Positions 1-7,570 of a stretch of 29,241 bases of DNA are shown here, in pieces. The notes beneath the pieces were generated by a model. The model ran no database searches and was not told where the DNA came from. It was given only the letters and a program-made list of their open reading frames with translations. Every line of letters starts with the position of its first letter. Position 1 is the stretch's first letter. The DNA is from Oxalobacteraceae bacterium UBA6018 (lineage in GTDB: Bacteria; Pseudomonadota; Gammaproteobacteria; Burkholderiales; Burkholderiaceae_D): NCBI GenBank assembly GCA_002428015.1, contig DIZW01000044.1, forward strand, positions 1-29,241, read 5' to 3'. The position numbers were made by a program, and so were the translations under genes.

Positions 1-476
1 GCGCCGGCGATGGCCACGCTGGCCGTGGCGCCGTCGGACGCAGGTGCCGCCGGGGCGGACGTCTGCACCGGCGCCGCCTTGTTCAGGCTGGCCACGAGGG
101 CCAGCATGTCCACCACCGGCGTGCTGGCGGCCGCCTCGGCCGCTGCCGCGGCATCGTGATCGGGGGCGTCGCCCTGGGCGCCGGCGCTCTTGTCCGCCTT
201 GTCGGCCTTGGCATCGGCCGGCTTGGCGGCGTTGGCCGCAGCCGGCGCGGCCTTGGCGTCGGCGGGCGCGACCTCCTTCTCGGGCGCGGCCTCGTTCGGG
301 CGCGCGTTCTGCGCCGGCGGCGGTGGGGCGGGCGGCGCCGGCGGCGCCTGGCGCTGCACCTCGCGCGCAAGCGTCTGGCTGAACTGGCCCGCGTCGGCGC
401 CGCCGCCCTGGCGCACCGGCGCCGGGCCGGCGCTGGCGCCGGAAATCTGGATGGGGAGAGTGGGAGTCTGCATCAT
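1..476 (-). CDS. fliK: FliK, flagellar hook-length control protein (N-terminal part, cut by window edge)
   Basis: Only the first 158 codons are visible; the frame runs off the left edge without a stop. The protein starts MMQTPTLPIQISGAS and is extremely rich in Ala, Pro and Lys, which is usual for the secreted, poorly ordered N-terminal ruler half of FliK. The family measures hook length during assembly and switches the export gate from hook to filament substrates through its C-terminal domain, which is not in the window. The call rests mainly on position: it follows fliJ in the fliFGHIJK order on the same strand, with a 39-nt gap. Two adjacent ATG codons (476 and 473) are possible starts and no strong Shine-Dalgarno is seen. 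It should not be confused with the second FliK-like gene at 7563-8897. Confidence 0.8.
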   Translation of the reverse strand, partial: MMQTPTLPIQISGASAGPAPVRQGGGADAGQFSQTLAREVQRQAPPAPPAPPPPAQNARPNEAAPEKEVAPADAKAAPAAANAAKPADAKADKADKSAGAQGDAPDHDAAAAAEAAASTPVVDMLALVASLNKAAPVQTSAPAAPASDGATASVAIAG

Positions 477-515
477 GATGTCGCTCGTGGTGGGGTCTGG
501 CGTTCGTCGTCGTTG

Positions 516-956
516 CTAGCGTTTGTAGTAGGCCTGGCGTGCCGCGTGTTCGTCCATCTGTTTCTGGTCGCGCTTGTTCTCCTGGCGCAGCAGCTCGGCG
601 GCGGCGCGGTCGTTGAGCGTCTTGTACGACAGGCGCTTGCGCTCGCTCGCCTGCCACGCCGCCTTCTCCACGCCGCTCTTGTGCTGCGCGTGCTTGAGCA
701 CTTCGCGCTGGCCGTTGATGGCGTTATCGAGCTTGCCGATGAAGGCCACGAAATTCTGGTACGCCGACGGCGTGATGCCGGCCACCTGCGCCGCCTCGAG
801 CTTGCGTCCGTAGTCGTCGCGGTAGCCGAGCAGCATGGTCAGCTTCTGCTCGGCCTCGTCGACCGCCTTGAGCGCCGTCCCGAGCCGCTTGGCGGCGTCG
901 TCGGAGGCGCGCTGGGCCAGCGCGATGAGGGTGTCGAGTGCGGATTGGTTGGCCAT
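516..956 (-). CDS. fliJ: FliJ, flagellar export chaperone/ATPase stalk
   Basis: The 146-aa product is highly charged and almost entirely helical, with heptad-like stretches and a basic C-terminus (RQAYYKR), matching the size and character of FliJ (about 147 aa in enterics). FliJ is the coiled-coil stalk of the FliH-FliI export ATPase; it links the ATPase ring to the FlhA gate and recycles export chaperones in the cytoplasm. The gene lies 35 nt after fliI and 39 nt before fliK, in the standard operon order. Sequence conservation in the family is low, so the call leans on length, predicted coiled coil and position. A TATAAT hexamer on the coding strand (965-970) precedes the ATG, but no matching -35 box is visible, so I do not call an internal promoter. 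Confidence 0.9.
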   Translation of the reverse strand: MANQSALDTLIALAQRASDDAAKRLGTALKAVDEAEQKLTMLLGYRDDYGRKLEAAQVAGITPSAYQNFVAFIGKLDNAINGQREVLKHAQHKSGVEKAAWQASERKRLSYKTLNDRAAAELLRQENKRDQKQMDEHAARQAYYKR

Positions 957-991
957 GATGATCCATTATAGGAGCGGCCAGCGCGGCCCGA

Positions 992-2380
992 TCAGTGGAA
1001 TAGAGAGGTAAGTTGGGCCAAGCTCTCGTGCATGCCGACCTTGTCGCTGATTTCCTGGCACAGGAAGGCTTCGATGCGCTCGTTGAGCGCGATGGCCTGG
1101 TCCAGCACCGGATCGCTGCCCGGCGCGTAGGCTCCCACGCTGATCAGGTCGCGCGAGCGCTCGTAGCGCGAGTACAGCTGCTTGAGGCGGCGCGCGGCCT
1201 GCTGGTGGGGCGCGCTGGTGATCGAGTGCATGGCGCGGCTGATCGACTGCTCGATGTCGATGGCCGGATAGTGGCCGGCCTCGGCCAGGCGCCGGTTGAG
1301 CACGAAGTGGCCGTCCAGGATGGCGCGCGCGGCGTCGGCGATCGGGTCCTGCTGGTCGTCGCCCTCGGTCAGCACGGTGTAGAAGGCGGTGATCGAGCCG
1401 CCGCCTTCGAGCCCGTTGCCGGCCCGTTCCACCAGCACCGGCAGCTTGGCGAACACCGACGGCGGATAGCCCTTGGTGGCGGGCGGCTCGCCGATGGCCA
1501 GGGCAATCTCGCGCTGGGCCATGGCGTAGCGGGTGAGCGAGTCCATGATCAGCAGGACGTTCTTGCCCTGGTCGCGGAAATGCTCGGCGATGGCGGTGGC
1601 GTAGGCCGCGCCCTGCAGGCGCATCAGGGGCGGGGTATCGGCCGGCGCGGCCACCACCACCGAGCGCGCCAGGCCCTCCTTGCCGAGGATCTGCTCGATG
1701 AATTCCTTGACCTCGCGTCCGCGCTCGCCGATCAGGCCGACCACGATCACGTCGGCGGTGGTGTAGCGCGCCATCATCCCCAGCAGCACCGACTTGCCGA
1801 CCCCGGAGCCGGCGAACAGGCCGAGGCGCTGGCCGCGCCCGACGGTGAGCATGGCGTTAATCACGCGCACGCCCACGTCGAGCGTCTCGACGATGGGCGC
1901 GCGCTCGAGCGGATTGGCCGGGCGCACGTTGATCGGGGCGCTGTCGTCGGTGTGCAGGGGGCCGAGGTTGTCGAGCGGGCGTCCGGCGCCGTCGAGCACG
2001 CGCCCGAGCAGCTTGGCGCCGACCGGCAGGTGGCGCGCGCGGTCGCTGGGGCGGCGCCGTGGATGGGACACCGTGCCCGGGCGCGGCACCTGGATTTCGA
2101 CCGGGAACACGCGGGTGCCCGGCACGATGCCCTCGACGTCGCTTTGCGGCATCAGGAACAGGCGGTCGCCGTCGAAGCCGACCACCTCGGCCTCGACCCG
2201 CGCGCCGTTGGGCATGGGGATGGTGCAGGCCGCGCCGACGGCCAGGCGCAGGCCCACGCATTCCATCACCAGCCCGGCCACGCGCGTGACCCGGCCCGAC
2301 ACCTGCAGCGGCTCGACGAAGCCGAGCAGGGCGTCGCAGTCGCGCAGATAGGCCTTCCAGCGCGCGGTGTGGCGGTCCAT
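992..2380 (-). CDS. fliI: FliI, flagellum-specific ATP synthase (export ATPase)
   Basis: The 462-aa protein is a clear FliI/YscN-type ATPase related to the F1 beta subunit. Walker A GSGVGKS lies at residues 191-197 and the Walker B region NVLLIMDSLTRYA at about 274-286, followed by QREIALAIGEPPATKGYPPS, which is typical of FliI. FliI hydrolyses ATP at the base of the export apparatus to help unfold and deliver rod, hook and filament subunits, together with FliH and FliJ. The ATG at 2380 (MDRHTARW) is chosen; a TTG two codons upstream (2386) would add only Met-Asn. The stop is 35 nt before fliJ, and fliH ends 16 nt upstream of the start, so the genes are almost certainly cotranscribed. Length fits the family. 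Confidence 0.97.
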   Translation of the reverse strand: MDRHTARWKAYLRDCDALLGFVEPLQVSGRVTRVAGLVMECVGLRLAVGAACTIPMPNGARVEAEVVGFDGDRLFLMPQSDVEGIVPGTRVFPVEIQVPRPGTVSHPRRRPSDRARHLPVGAKLLGRVLDGAGRPLDNLGPLHTDDSAPINVRPANPLERAPIVETLDVGVRVINAMLTVGRGQRLGLFAGSGVGKSVLLGMMARYTTADVIVVGLIGERGREVKEFIEQILGKEGLARSVVVAAPADTPPLMRLQGAAYATAIAEHFRDQGKNVLLIMDSLTRYAMAQREIALAIGEPPATKGYPPSVFAKLPVLVERAGNGLEGGGSITAFYTVLTEGDDQQDPIADAARAILDGHFVLNRRLAEAGHYPAIDIEQSISRAMHSITSAPHQQAARRLKQLYSRYERSRDLISVGAYAPGSDPVLDQAIALNERIEAFLCQEISDKVGMHESLAQLTSLFH

Positions 2381-2396
2381 GTTCAAAGGCCCACGG

Positions 2397-3044
2397 CTAG
2401 TGGTCCAGCCATTCGAGGTTCTTGCCCAGGGCCTGGGCCAAGCGCTGCCAGCGCGAGGCCGCCTGGGCGTCGATCTGGTTGCTCGGGGTGTCGATCTTGC
2501 AGCCGCCGCGGGCGATGGTGGTGTCGTCCACGATGCGCCAGCCGCTGGCCTCGAGCTCCTCGCCGATGGCGTTCCTGACCAGTTCGGCGTCGGCCGGGTT
2601 GAGCTGGATCTGGGCCGGCTGCTGCATCACGGGCAGGTAGCCGATGGCTTCGCGCACCACCGGCAGGATCAGTTCGGGCTTGACGTCGAGGGCGATGCGC
2701 AGCATGCCGCGCGCCAGGTGCAGGGCCAGCTCGAGCACGTCGTTGGCGATGGTCTCGTCGGCCGCGGCCACGGCGTCGCCGAAGGTGGCCGCCAGCGTGC
2801 GCAGGTGCACCAGCTCGGCGGCGGCGTCGGCGCGCCCGAGTGCCAGGCCGTCGGCGTAACCGGCGTCCTGGCCGGCCGCGTAGCCTTCCTGGCGTGCCTG
2901 CTCGCGGATCGCGGCGAGCATCTCCTCGCTCGGCGGCGCGACCGGCGGCGGGCGCTTGGCCACCACGCTGGGACGCTCGTCGCCGAACGAATTCATCTCC
3001 CAGCGCTGGTAGGCGCTCTGCAGCTCCTTGGGCGTATCAGACAA
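2397..3044 (-). CDS. fliH: FliH, flagellar export ATPase regulator
   Basis: The 215-aa protein has the FliH/YscL layout: a charged, Pro-containing N-terminus, a central helix with small-residue spacing (ARQEGYAAGQDAGYADGLA, about residues 55-73) and a C-terminal domain with LHLARGMLRIALDVKPELIL. FliH forms a dimer that holds FliI as an inactive complex and docks it to the C-ring through FliN. The reading frame opens with TTG at 3044, inside the 3' end of fliG (8-nt overlap). A strong GGAGG lies six bases upstream of that TTG, within fliG codons, so the TTG start is well supported. The next in-frame ATG (2996) would remove 16 residues and has no such site. Translation is probably coupled to fliG. 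Confidence 0.95.
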   Translation of the reverse strand: MSDTPKELQSAYQRWEMNSFGDERPSVVAKRPPPVAPPSEEMLAAIREQARQEGYAAGQDAGYADGLALGRADAAAELVHLRTLAATFGDAVAAADETIANDVLELALHLARGMLRIALDVKPELILPVVREAIGYLPVMQQPAQIQLNPADAELVRNAIGEELEASGWRIVDDTTIARGGCKIDTPSNQIDAQAASRWQRLAQALGKNLEWLDH

Positions 3045-4032
3045 ACGAATCCTCCCCTTTGCCGCCCAGGACGATCTGGCCTTCGTCGGACAGGCGGCGC
3101 ACGATCTGCAGGATCTGCTTCTGCTGCGACTCGACCTCGGACAGGCGCACCGGTCCCTTCGATTCGAGGTCCTCGCGCATCATCTCGCCGGCGCGCGCGC
3201 TCATGTTCTTGAAGATCTTCTCGCGCAGGTCCTGGGAGGCGCCCTTGAGCGCGATGATCAGCATCTCGGACTGCACCTCGCGCAGCAGCAGCTGGATGCC
3301 GCGGTCGTCGATGTCGATGATGTTATCGAACACGAACATCTCGTCCATGATCTTCTGCGCCATGTCGTTGTCGTAGTTCTTGATGTTGTCCATGACCGAG
3401 CCTTCCTGCTCGCCGCTCATGAAGTTGAGGATCTCGGCGGCCGCGCGCACCCCGCCCAGCGAGGACTTCTTGATGTTCTCGTTGCCCGACAGGAGCTTGG
3501 TGAGCACGTCGTTCAGTTCGCGCAGCGCGGCCGGCTGCACCCCGTCCAGGGTGGCGATGCGCAGGACCACGTCGTTGCGCAGGCGGTCGCTGAAATTGCC
3601 CAGGATTTCGCAGGCCTGGTCGCGCTCGAGGTGGACCAGGATGGTGGCGATGATCTGGGGGTGCTCGTTGCGGATCAGCTCGGCCACGGAGGAGGCGTCC
3701 ATCCACTTTAGGCTCTCGATGCCGGAGGCGTCCTTGCCGCCCAGGATGCGCGAGAGCAGCACCGAGGCCTTGTCGTCGCCCAGCGCCTTGGTCAGCACCT
3801 GGCGGATGTACTCGTCCGAGTCCAGGCCCACGGTGGAATTGAGCTCGGTCTGCTGGCGGAACGAGTCGAGCACCGTGACCACCTGCTCGTGCTGCACGCT
3901 CTTCATGGTGGCCATCGCCGCGCCCAGCTTGAGCACCTCGCGCGGGCCGAGAAAACGCATCACCTCGGCCGCCTCGGACTCGCCGATGGCCAGCATCAGG
4001 ATCGCCGCCTTGTGGATTCCATTATCATTCAT
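3037..4032 (-). CDS. fliG: FliG, flagellar motor switch/rotor protein
   Basis: The 331-aa protein matches FliG along its length. The middle-domain EHPQ signature is at residues 123-126 (EHPQIIATILVHL). The C-terminal torque helix region (about 280-300) is rich in Arg, Asp and Glu, as needed for electrostatic contact with MotA. FliG joins the MS ring (FliF) to the C-ring (FliM/FliN), takes up torque and sets rotation direction on CheY-P binding to the switch. The ATG at 4032 overlaps the last codons of fliF by 8 nt, and its own 3' end carries the ribosome binding site and start of fliH, so fliF-fliG-fliH are translationally linked. No missing key residues are apparent. Confidence 0.98.
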   Translation of the reverse strand: MNDNGIHKAAILMLAIGESEAAEVMRFLGPREVLKLGAAMATMKSVQHEQVVTVLDSFRQQTELNSTVGLDSDEYIRQVLTKALGDDKASVLLSRILGGKDASGIESLKWMDASSVAELIRNEHPQIIATILVHLERDQACEILGNFSDRLRNDVVLRIATLDGVQPAALRELNDVLTKLLSGNENIKKSSLGGVRAAAEILNFMSGEQEGSVMDNIKNYDNDMAQKIMDEMFVFDNIIDIDDRGIQLLLREVQSEMLIIALKGASQDLREKIFKNMSARAGEMMREDLESKGPVRLSEVESQQKQILQIVRRLSDEGQIVLGGKGEDSFV

Positions 4033-5698
4033 TTGCGCCTACCCATGCTTTGACCACGTTTGCCACGACCCGCGGGTCTTCCTTGGCCAGGTTCTTGGCC
4101 ATCTGCAGATTCTCGCGGTAGCCCTGCGCCTGGTGCGCCTCCATCTCCTCGAGCTGGCTGCGGGCGATCACGGCCTGCTCGTCCTCCTCGGGGGTGGTCT
4201 CGCGCACCGCCGGCGGCGGCACCTCGGCGATTTCGTCGAGCTTGCGGAAGATCGGACGCAGCATCGGGCGCAGGATGCGGAAGAACAGGTAGGACAGCAC
4301 GATCGCCGCCACCAGGAACTTGGCGATCTCCTTGGCCATGGCGATGTTGGCCGGGTCGCGCCACCACGGCACCGCGGCGGCCGGCTCGAGCGGCTTGTCG
4401 ACCCCGTCGAAGGGCGCGTTGGTCACGTTGAGCGAGTCGCCGCGTTCCTTCGAGTAGCCCATCGCCTCCTTGACCAGGTCGTTGATCTGAGCCACCTCGG
4501 CGGCGGTGAGGGCCTTGATGGTGACCTTGCCGCTCTTGGGGTCGACGATGCGGCGGTAGTTGACCAGCACCCCCACCGTCAGGCGCTTGATGCCACCCAT
4601 CGGCTTCTGCTCGTAGCGCACGGTCTTGTCGACCTCGAAATTGGTGGTGGCGTCCTTGCGGCTGCTGCCGCCGGCGCCGCCCTGGGGCGCCGGCGCCGGG
4701 GTGCCGCTGATGGGGGCGGTGGCCGCGCCCGGCGGCTGGTTCGACAGCGCGCCCGGGACCCCGGCCGCGGCCGGGGCCGGGTTGCCGGCCTCGGAGCTCT
4801 GCTGGCTGCGGATGGCCTGGGGGTTGGGCGGCGAATTGGGCTTGTACATCTCGGCCGCCTCGTCGACCTGGGCGAAGTCGACGTCGGCGGTAGCCTCGGC
4901 GCGCACGTTGCCCGGGCCCACCAGCGGCGTGATCAGGGACTCGACCTGCTTGACGATGCTCTGCTGGAGCTGCATCACGTACTTGAGCTGGTTCGGGTCG
5001 AGCTGCTTGGCGCCGGCCTGGCGGCTGGTGTCGGACAGCAGGTTGCCGTTCTGGTCGACCACCGTCACGTTCGCCGCCGGCAGTTCCGGCACGCTCGAAG
5101 CGACCAGGTGCACGATGGCGCTGACCTGGGACTGGTCCAGGGTGCGCCCGGTCTGCAGGTTCAGCAGCACCGAGGCGGTCGGCAGCTGCTGCTCGCGCAC
5201 GAACACGGACGGCTTGGGCAGGGCCAGATGCACGCGCGCCGAGCTCACCGCCGACAGCGACTCGACCGAGCGCGCCAGCTCGCCTTCGAGCGAGCGCTGG
5301 TAATTGACCTGCTCGTGGAACTGGGACACGCCCAGCTTCTGGTTCTCCATCAGCTCGAAGCCGACGTTGCCGCCCTTGGGCAGGCCCTGGGCGGCCAGCT
5401 TCAGGCGCGCGTCGTGGACCTGCTCGGCCGGCACCAGGATGGCGCCGCCGCCCTCGGAGAACTTGTGCGGGATGCCCATCTGCTCGAGCGAGGCGGTGAT
5501 GGCGCCGCCGTCGCGGTCGCTGACGTTGGCGAACAGGACGCGGTACTCGGGCTGCTGGCTCCACATCCACACGGCCGCCATGATCGCCAGCACGATCGCG
5601 ATGCCCACGCCGAGCGTGAAATTGCGGCCCAGCGGCGTCTGGAAGAAGGTGGGCGGCGGCCCGGGTGGAGTGTCGACGAATTCGTCCGCTGCTGCCAT
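4025..5698 (-). CDS. fliF: FliF, flagellar MS-ring protein
   Basis: FliF forms the membrane-embedded MS ring on which the rotor, rod and export gate assemble. The 557-aa product has an N-terminal membrane helix (about residues 31-46, VGIAIVLAIMAAVWMW) and YscJ/ring-building motifs (EYRVLFANVSDRDGGAI; ARVHLALPKPSVFVRE). It also has a Pro/Ala/Gly-rich periplasmic loop (about 300-350), a second membrane helix near residues 455-470 (FLVAAIVLSYLFF) and a cytoplasmic tail that binds FliG. The frame can be extended to a TTG at 5752, but the ATG at 5698 is preferred because the extra 18 residues do not look like FliF and no Shine-Dalgarno supports the TTG. It is the first gene of the minus-strand operon. 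Confidence 0.97.
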   Translation of the reverse strand: MAAADEFVDTPPGPPPTFFQTPLGRNFTLGVGIAIVLAIMAAVWMWSQQPEYRVLFANVSDRDGGAITASLEQMGIPHKFSEGGGAILVPAEQVHDARLKLAAQGLPKGGNVGFELMENQKLGVSQFHEQVNYQRSLEGELARSVESLSAVSSARVHLALPKPSVFVREQQLPTASVLLNLQTGRTLDQSQVSAIVHLVASSVPELPAANVTVVDQNGNLLSDTSRQAGAKQLDPNQLKYVMQLQQSIVKQVESLITPLVGPGNVRAEATADVDFAQVDEAAEMYKPNSPPNPQAIRSQQSSEAGNPAPAAAGVPGALSNQPPGAATAPISGTPAPAPQGGAGGSSRKDATTNFEVDKTVRYEQKPMGGIKRLTVGVLVNYRRIVDPKSGKVTIKALTAAEVAQINDLVKEAMGYSKERGDSLNVTNAPFDGVDKPLEPAAAVPWWRDPANIAMAKEIAKFLVAAIVLSYLFFRILRPMLRPIFRKLDEIAEVPPPAVRETTPEEDEQAVIARSQLEEMEAHQAQGYRENLQMAKNLAKEDPRVVANVVKAWVGANE

Positions 5699-6068
5699 GG
5701 TGATGGTTATCCGGGCGAGGCGCCCAACTTGGTCGGTGGTGTTCCCAGCCAAAACGCGGCATGGGGCTTAAGCACAATTATGCTGGCCGGGGCCAGCTTT
5801 CAAAGGGCGGAACAGAGCGCGCTTTCGCGTCCTGCTCCGGCCGAAAACTGGCGCGGCCGGTGCTATTGTGACAGCCTGACTTCATTGGAAACCTAGTACA
5901 CCCTGGCGCGGCGAATCACCGCGCGCTGCGCGCCTTGCCCCACGGCCGCGCTGCGCGGACGGCATCGCCGCCCGCCATGGTTGTTCCAGGTTCCCGCTTG
6001 TGGCTATTGTACTCGCGTGGCGGCGCCGTGGATGGGTCCGGCGCCGGGCCACACCAAGGAGAAACAAC
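5699..6068. promoter_or_regulatory. Divergent control region between fliF and fliE
   Basis: This 370-bp stretch has no believable gene and must hold the promoters of both flagellar transcription units. Toward fliF, a minus-strand TTGAAA (5798-5803) and CATAAT (5777-5782) are 15 bp apart, and the spacer is exactly a dyad with 7-bp arms GCTGGCC/GGCCAGC (5782-5797, sharing one base with the -10). Toward fliE, TTGTTC (5981-5986) and TATTGT (6005-6010) are 18 bp apart. The octamer GCTATTGT occurs twice (5862-5869 and 6003-6010). No sigma-54 GG-N10-GC element was recognised. Activator sites such as FlhDC cannot be called by eye. Promoter positions are inference. Confidence 0.45.
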
Positions 6069-6416
6069 ATGAATATTGGTGGCATCGACAGCAGCCGCAT
6101 CGAGGCGATGATGGCCCAGCTCAAGGCGGCGGCCAGCAAGCCGGCCGGGGCCGCGCCCGTGGGCGGCGCCGCCGGCGCGGCGCCGGCGGCCAAGGTCGAC
6201 TTCGCGGACGCGCTGAAAAGCTCGCTCGGCGAGGTCAGCGATTCCCAGAACAAGGCCGACGCGATGGGCAAGGCGTTCGCCTCGGGCGACGATTCGGTGA
6301 ACCTGTCGGACGTGATGATCTCGATGCAGAAGGCGAACATCGGCTTCCAGGCCACTGTGCAGGTGCGCAACAAGCTGGTGTCGGCCTACCACGAGATCAT
6401 GAACATGCAGGTGTAA
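6069..6416 (+). CDS. fliE: FliE, MS-ring/rod junction protein
   Basis: The 115-aa protein ends with the FliE signature: DDSVNLSDVMISMQKANIG followed by FQATVQVRNKLVSAYHEIMNMQV. FliE is the first rod component; it joins the MS ring and export gate to the proximal rod and is exported through the type III gate. The N-terminus is Ala/Gly/Pro-rich, as is common in this family. The start is clear: AAGGAG seven bases before the ATG. It is transcribed alone on the plus strand, divergent from fliF, and converges on ycgR, whose stop is 37 nt away. Confidence 0.96.
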   Translation: MNIGGIDSSRIEAMMAQLKAAASKPAGAAPVGGAAGAAPAAKVDFADALKSSLGEVSDSQNKADAMGKAFASGDDSVNLSDVMISMQKANIGFQATVQVRNKLVSAYHEIMNMQV

Positions 6417-6430
6417 GCCGGCCGCGCGGG

Positions 6431-6448
6431 GCGGCGCACGCGCGCCGC
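6431..6448. terminator. GC-rich hairpin between convergent fliE and ycgR
   Basis: The arms GCGGCGC (6431-6437) and GCGCCGC (6442-6448) form a perfect 7-bp stem with a 4-base loop. It lies in the 37-nt gap between the stops of fliE and ycgR, where a bidirectional terminator is expected. No T-run follows on either strand, so intrinsic termination would be weak. The high local GC makes chance stems common. Confidence 0.3.
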
Positions 6449-6453
6449 GCCGG

Positions 6454-7212
6454 TCAGCCCAGGCCGGCGGTGCGGGCGTTGCGCTCGCGCTCGAGCTTGG
6501 TGATGTAGCGTTGCACGTTGGCCAGGTTGGCGCGCGAGATGTCCACGAACTCGCAGCCCAGGCGGCGGTTGGTCTTGCTGTTCAAGAGCGTCATGTCGAG
6601 CGAATTGCGGATCTGCAAATTCGTCGTCACCGTGCCGATTTCCGGCAACTCGATCTTCACCCCCTCGTACTTGCTGCCGATGGTGTCGCCCAGCAGCAGC
6701 TTGTTGTCAAGGATGGCGATGCCGCCGCAGCTGATGTCGGCCAGCGGGAACACGTTGCTGCCGCCGCCCAGTTCGAGCGGGAGCGGGATCACGGCGCGCA
6801 CGGGATTGCTGACCGGGGTCGGCATGCGGTAGTACTCGCGCCGCTGCAGGCGGATCAGGCTGTCCGGCACGGCCATCTGGAACGCCGGGTTGTTCTGGTA
6901 GGTCACGGCGGTCACGGCGTCGGTGGCGAACAGGATGCGGATCTTGTCGAGCGTGGTTTCGAACGAGATGCGCTTGGCGGCCAGGATGCGCCGGTTCTGA
7001 TCCTGGTTGATCGAGCAGTCCAGCACCAGGGTGCCGCGCTCGGCGTCGACGTCCAGGATCGAGGTCACGCAGACGTCGGCCTCGCCGTGCACCAGCATGC
7101 GGATCAGCTGCTTCTTGTCGCCGATGTTGCGCAGCAGGGCGATGATCTCGCGGCGCGCGCTGACTTCGTAATCGTGCCAGTTTTGCAATTCCGCGTCGTA
7201 GAGTGATTGCAT
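6454..7212 (-). CDS. ycgR: YcgR-type flagellar brake protein (PilZ domain, c-di-GMP receptor)
   Basis: The 252-aa protein has an N-terminal YcgR domain (about 1-115) and a C-terminal PilZ domain. The two c-di-GMP-binding motifs are present: RxxxR as RREYYR at 124-129 and (D/N)xSxxG as DISCGG at 159-164. In enterics, YcgR with bound c-di-GMP contacts FliG/FliM or MotA and slows the motor. The gene is the last of the fliD-fliS-fliT-fliK-like-fhlB run, starting 16 nt after the fhlB stop, so it is probably made as a late flagellar product. The ATG at 7212 lacks an obvious Shine-Dalgarno, which hints at translational coupling. A GGEEF cyclase lies 8 kb away in the same locus. Confidence 0.92.
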   Translation of the reverse strand: MQSLYDAELQNWHDYEVSARREIIALLRNIGDKKQLIRMLVHGEADVCVTSILDVDAERGTLVLDCSINQDQNRRILAAKRISFETTLDKIRILFATDAVTAVTYQNNPAFQMAVPDSLIRLQRREYYRMPTPVSNPVRAVIPLPLELGGGSNVFPLADISCGGIAILDNKLLLGDTIGSKYEGVKIELPEIGTVTTNLQIRNSLDMTLLNSKTNRRLGCEFVDISRANLANVQRYITKLERERNARTAGLG

Positions 7213-7228
7213 CGGAGTCAGCCGCTTT

Positions 7229-7570
7229 TCAAGGAGTGTCGGGTGGCGCGATCAGGCCGGCCGTGTCGGGCGGGGCAGGCAGGGGCGCGCCGTTTTTTTG
7301 CCCGGATTCAATATGATATAGCCACGCCAGCAGTTCCGCAATCGCGCGGTACAGGGCGGGCGGGATTTGGCGGTCCAGGTCCACGTCCATCAAGAGGGCC
7401 ACCAGCTCCTTCGATTCGTGCACGAACACCCCGGCCTCGCGGGCGCGCAGCATGATCTGCTCGGCCACCAGCCCCTTGCCCTTGGCCACCACCTTGGGCG
7501 CGGCGTCGCCGTCGCGGTAGGCCAGCGCGACCGCGCTCGGCTGCCTGCGCGGCGGCGCGCGCTCACTCAT
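7229..7570 (-). CDS. fhlB: FhlB, FlhB C-terminal-domain paralogue (EscU/YscU/HrcU family)
   Basis: The 113-aa protein matches the cytoplasmic FlhB_CC fragment that remains after autocleavage: AVALAYRDGDAAPKVVAKGK, then a helix, then GVFVHESKELVALLMDVDLD and IPPALYRAIAELLAWLYHI. It lacks the membrane half of FlhB and has no NPTH autocleavage motif; its N-terminus begins where the cleaved FlhB_CC would begin. Free-standing paralogues of this kind (FhlB, or YlqH in Bacillus) are known, and FhlB can partly replace FlhB_CC in Salmonella. Its start overlaps the end of the preceding FliK-like gene by 8 nt. Since FliK acts on FlhB_CC, the pairing suggests a joint role in substrate switching. That role is inference. 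Confidence 0.88.
   Translation of the reverse strand: MSERAPPRRQPSAVALAYRDGDAAPKVVAKGKGLVAEQIMLRAREAGVFVHESKELVALLMDVDLDRQIPPALYRAIAELLAWLYHIESGQKNGAPLPAPPDTAGLIAPPDTP

Noticed and set aside
965..970. TATAAT before fliJ as an internal operon promoter
   Set aside because: The bases 16-18 bp upstream do not resemble a -35 box, and fliJ is only 35 nt from fliI in a compact operon.
1013..2578. Long plus-strand open frame (521 codons) opposite fliI and fliH
   Set aside because: It is the antisense shadow of two clear genes. Its composition (His, Gln, Gly, Arg, Asp repeats) is typical of GC-rich reverse frames and no domain is recognisable.
3380..5896. Very long plus-strand open frame opposite fliF and fliG
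   Set aside because: It is antisense to two well-supported flagellar genes, with low-complexity His/Gly/Leu-rich translation and no ribosome site.
5699..6068. Sigma-54 promoter in the fliE-fliF region
   Set aside because: I could not find a GG and GC pair at the required -24/-12 spacing with the usual flanking bases.
5882..6392. Minus-strand frames opposite fliE
   Set aside because: FliE on the plus strand has a strong ribosome site and a family signature, and the reverse frames are low-complexity.
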